Source: Polydactylus sextarius
Taxonomy: Eukaryota; Chordata; Actinopteri; Polynemidae
Direction of reading: 5' to 3'
Assembly (NCBI GenBank): GCA_016801845.1
Contig: CM028927.1
Coordinates: 17,422,501-17,486,500 of the forward strand
DNA: 64,000 nt
The position numbers and the translations under genes are program-made. Under the pieces are notes generated by a model. The model searched no databases. It was given only the letters and a program-made list of their open reading frames with translations, and had not been told where the DNA came from. Shown one piece after another: positions 63,601-64,000 of the stretch; position 1 is the first letter of the stretch, and each line of letters begins with the position of its first letter.

Positions 63601-64000
63601 TTTAACGTCCTTTAACGTCTACTGTCCTTAGTATTAGTCCATAGTACTAGAAATATATTTATATATATATATATATATAATTTGACAAATATATTAAATA
63701 AAAAATGACGTGAAATAGACATTAACATTACTGTATATATATATATATAAGTTTTAGGAGCTTCTCTGTTACACATGTATTTGGGGATACACATATTACA
63801 CATACAACTTTAATTGTTTTTTTTTTTCTTAAAAATACAAAGTACCTGTTATTAGTATGAGCAAATAATAATAAAATGTCCCAAGAGTCCCAAAAGTCAA
63901 ATAAATCTGAGCCCAAACTTTAGAAAATGTAAATTTTCCCTTTATCTTTCATTATTGTAAGTTCGTAGTTGATGTGTGAAAATATTCCTGTTCTCTATGA
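63601..64000. other. AT-rich sequence upstream of SMIM13
   Basis: TA dinucleotide runs near 63656-63679 and 63734-63749 and a T run near 63818-63828. No gene seen up to the window edge. Confidence 0.5.

Overview
The window is from a ray-finned (probably percomorph) fish nuclear chromosome. Genes are split into short GC-rich exons with GT-AG introns, most of the sequence is AT-rich and packed with degenerate minisatellites, and several interspersed repeats look like ones common in spiny-rayed fish. Nothing prokaryotic, viral or organellar is visible, and no intact transposase or reverse transcriptase was found.

Two protein-coding genes are supported. The plus strand carries NEDD9 (HEF1/CasL), a Cas-family docking protein of focal adhesions. 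Its seven coding exons (17915-17926, 31138-31557, 43175-43273, 45113-45250, 46776-47966, 48145-48234, 49669-50229) join without frame conflict into 836 codons plus stop. The product has an N-terminal SH3 domain, 14 YxxP tyrosines, a serine-rich helical region, the YDYVHL Src-binding site and a C-terminal FAT-like domain. The minus strand carries SMIM13, a 90-residue single-pass membrane microprotein in two exons (63012-63087 and 61768-61964). The genes are tail-to-tail with about 10 kb between their 3' ends, the same relative arrangement as in human 6p24.

Layout: 1-17500 is upstream sequence with minisatellites, two SINE-like relics and a candidate alternative NEDD9 first exon near 5.4 kb. 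17500-17926 is the CpG-type NEDD9 promoter, leader and first coding exon. 17927-31137 is intron 1, with an interspersed repeat family and a transposon-like element. 31138-31557 is the SH3 exon. 31558-43174 is intron 2, with a long-unit repeat family and a foldback element. 43175-50630 holds the remaining exons and the 3' UTR. 50630-60900 is intergenic, with a MITE and a purine-rich higher-order repeat. 60920-63600 is SMIM13 with its promoter at the right edge.

The two genes are not known to act in one pathway; their pairing is conserved synteny. I found no clearly new biological system. The most notable items are the repeat landscape, in which a TAGCTAA word recurs in several distinct repeat families; a roughly 700-bp foldback element; a dispersed repeat present in both orientations; a candidate TATA-driven alternative NEDD9 first exon; and phase-compatible exon-like segments downstream of SMIM13. 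All were read by eye, so repeat borders are approximate.
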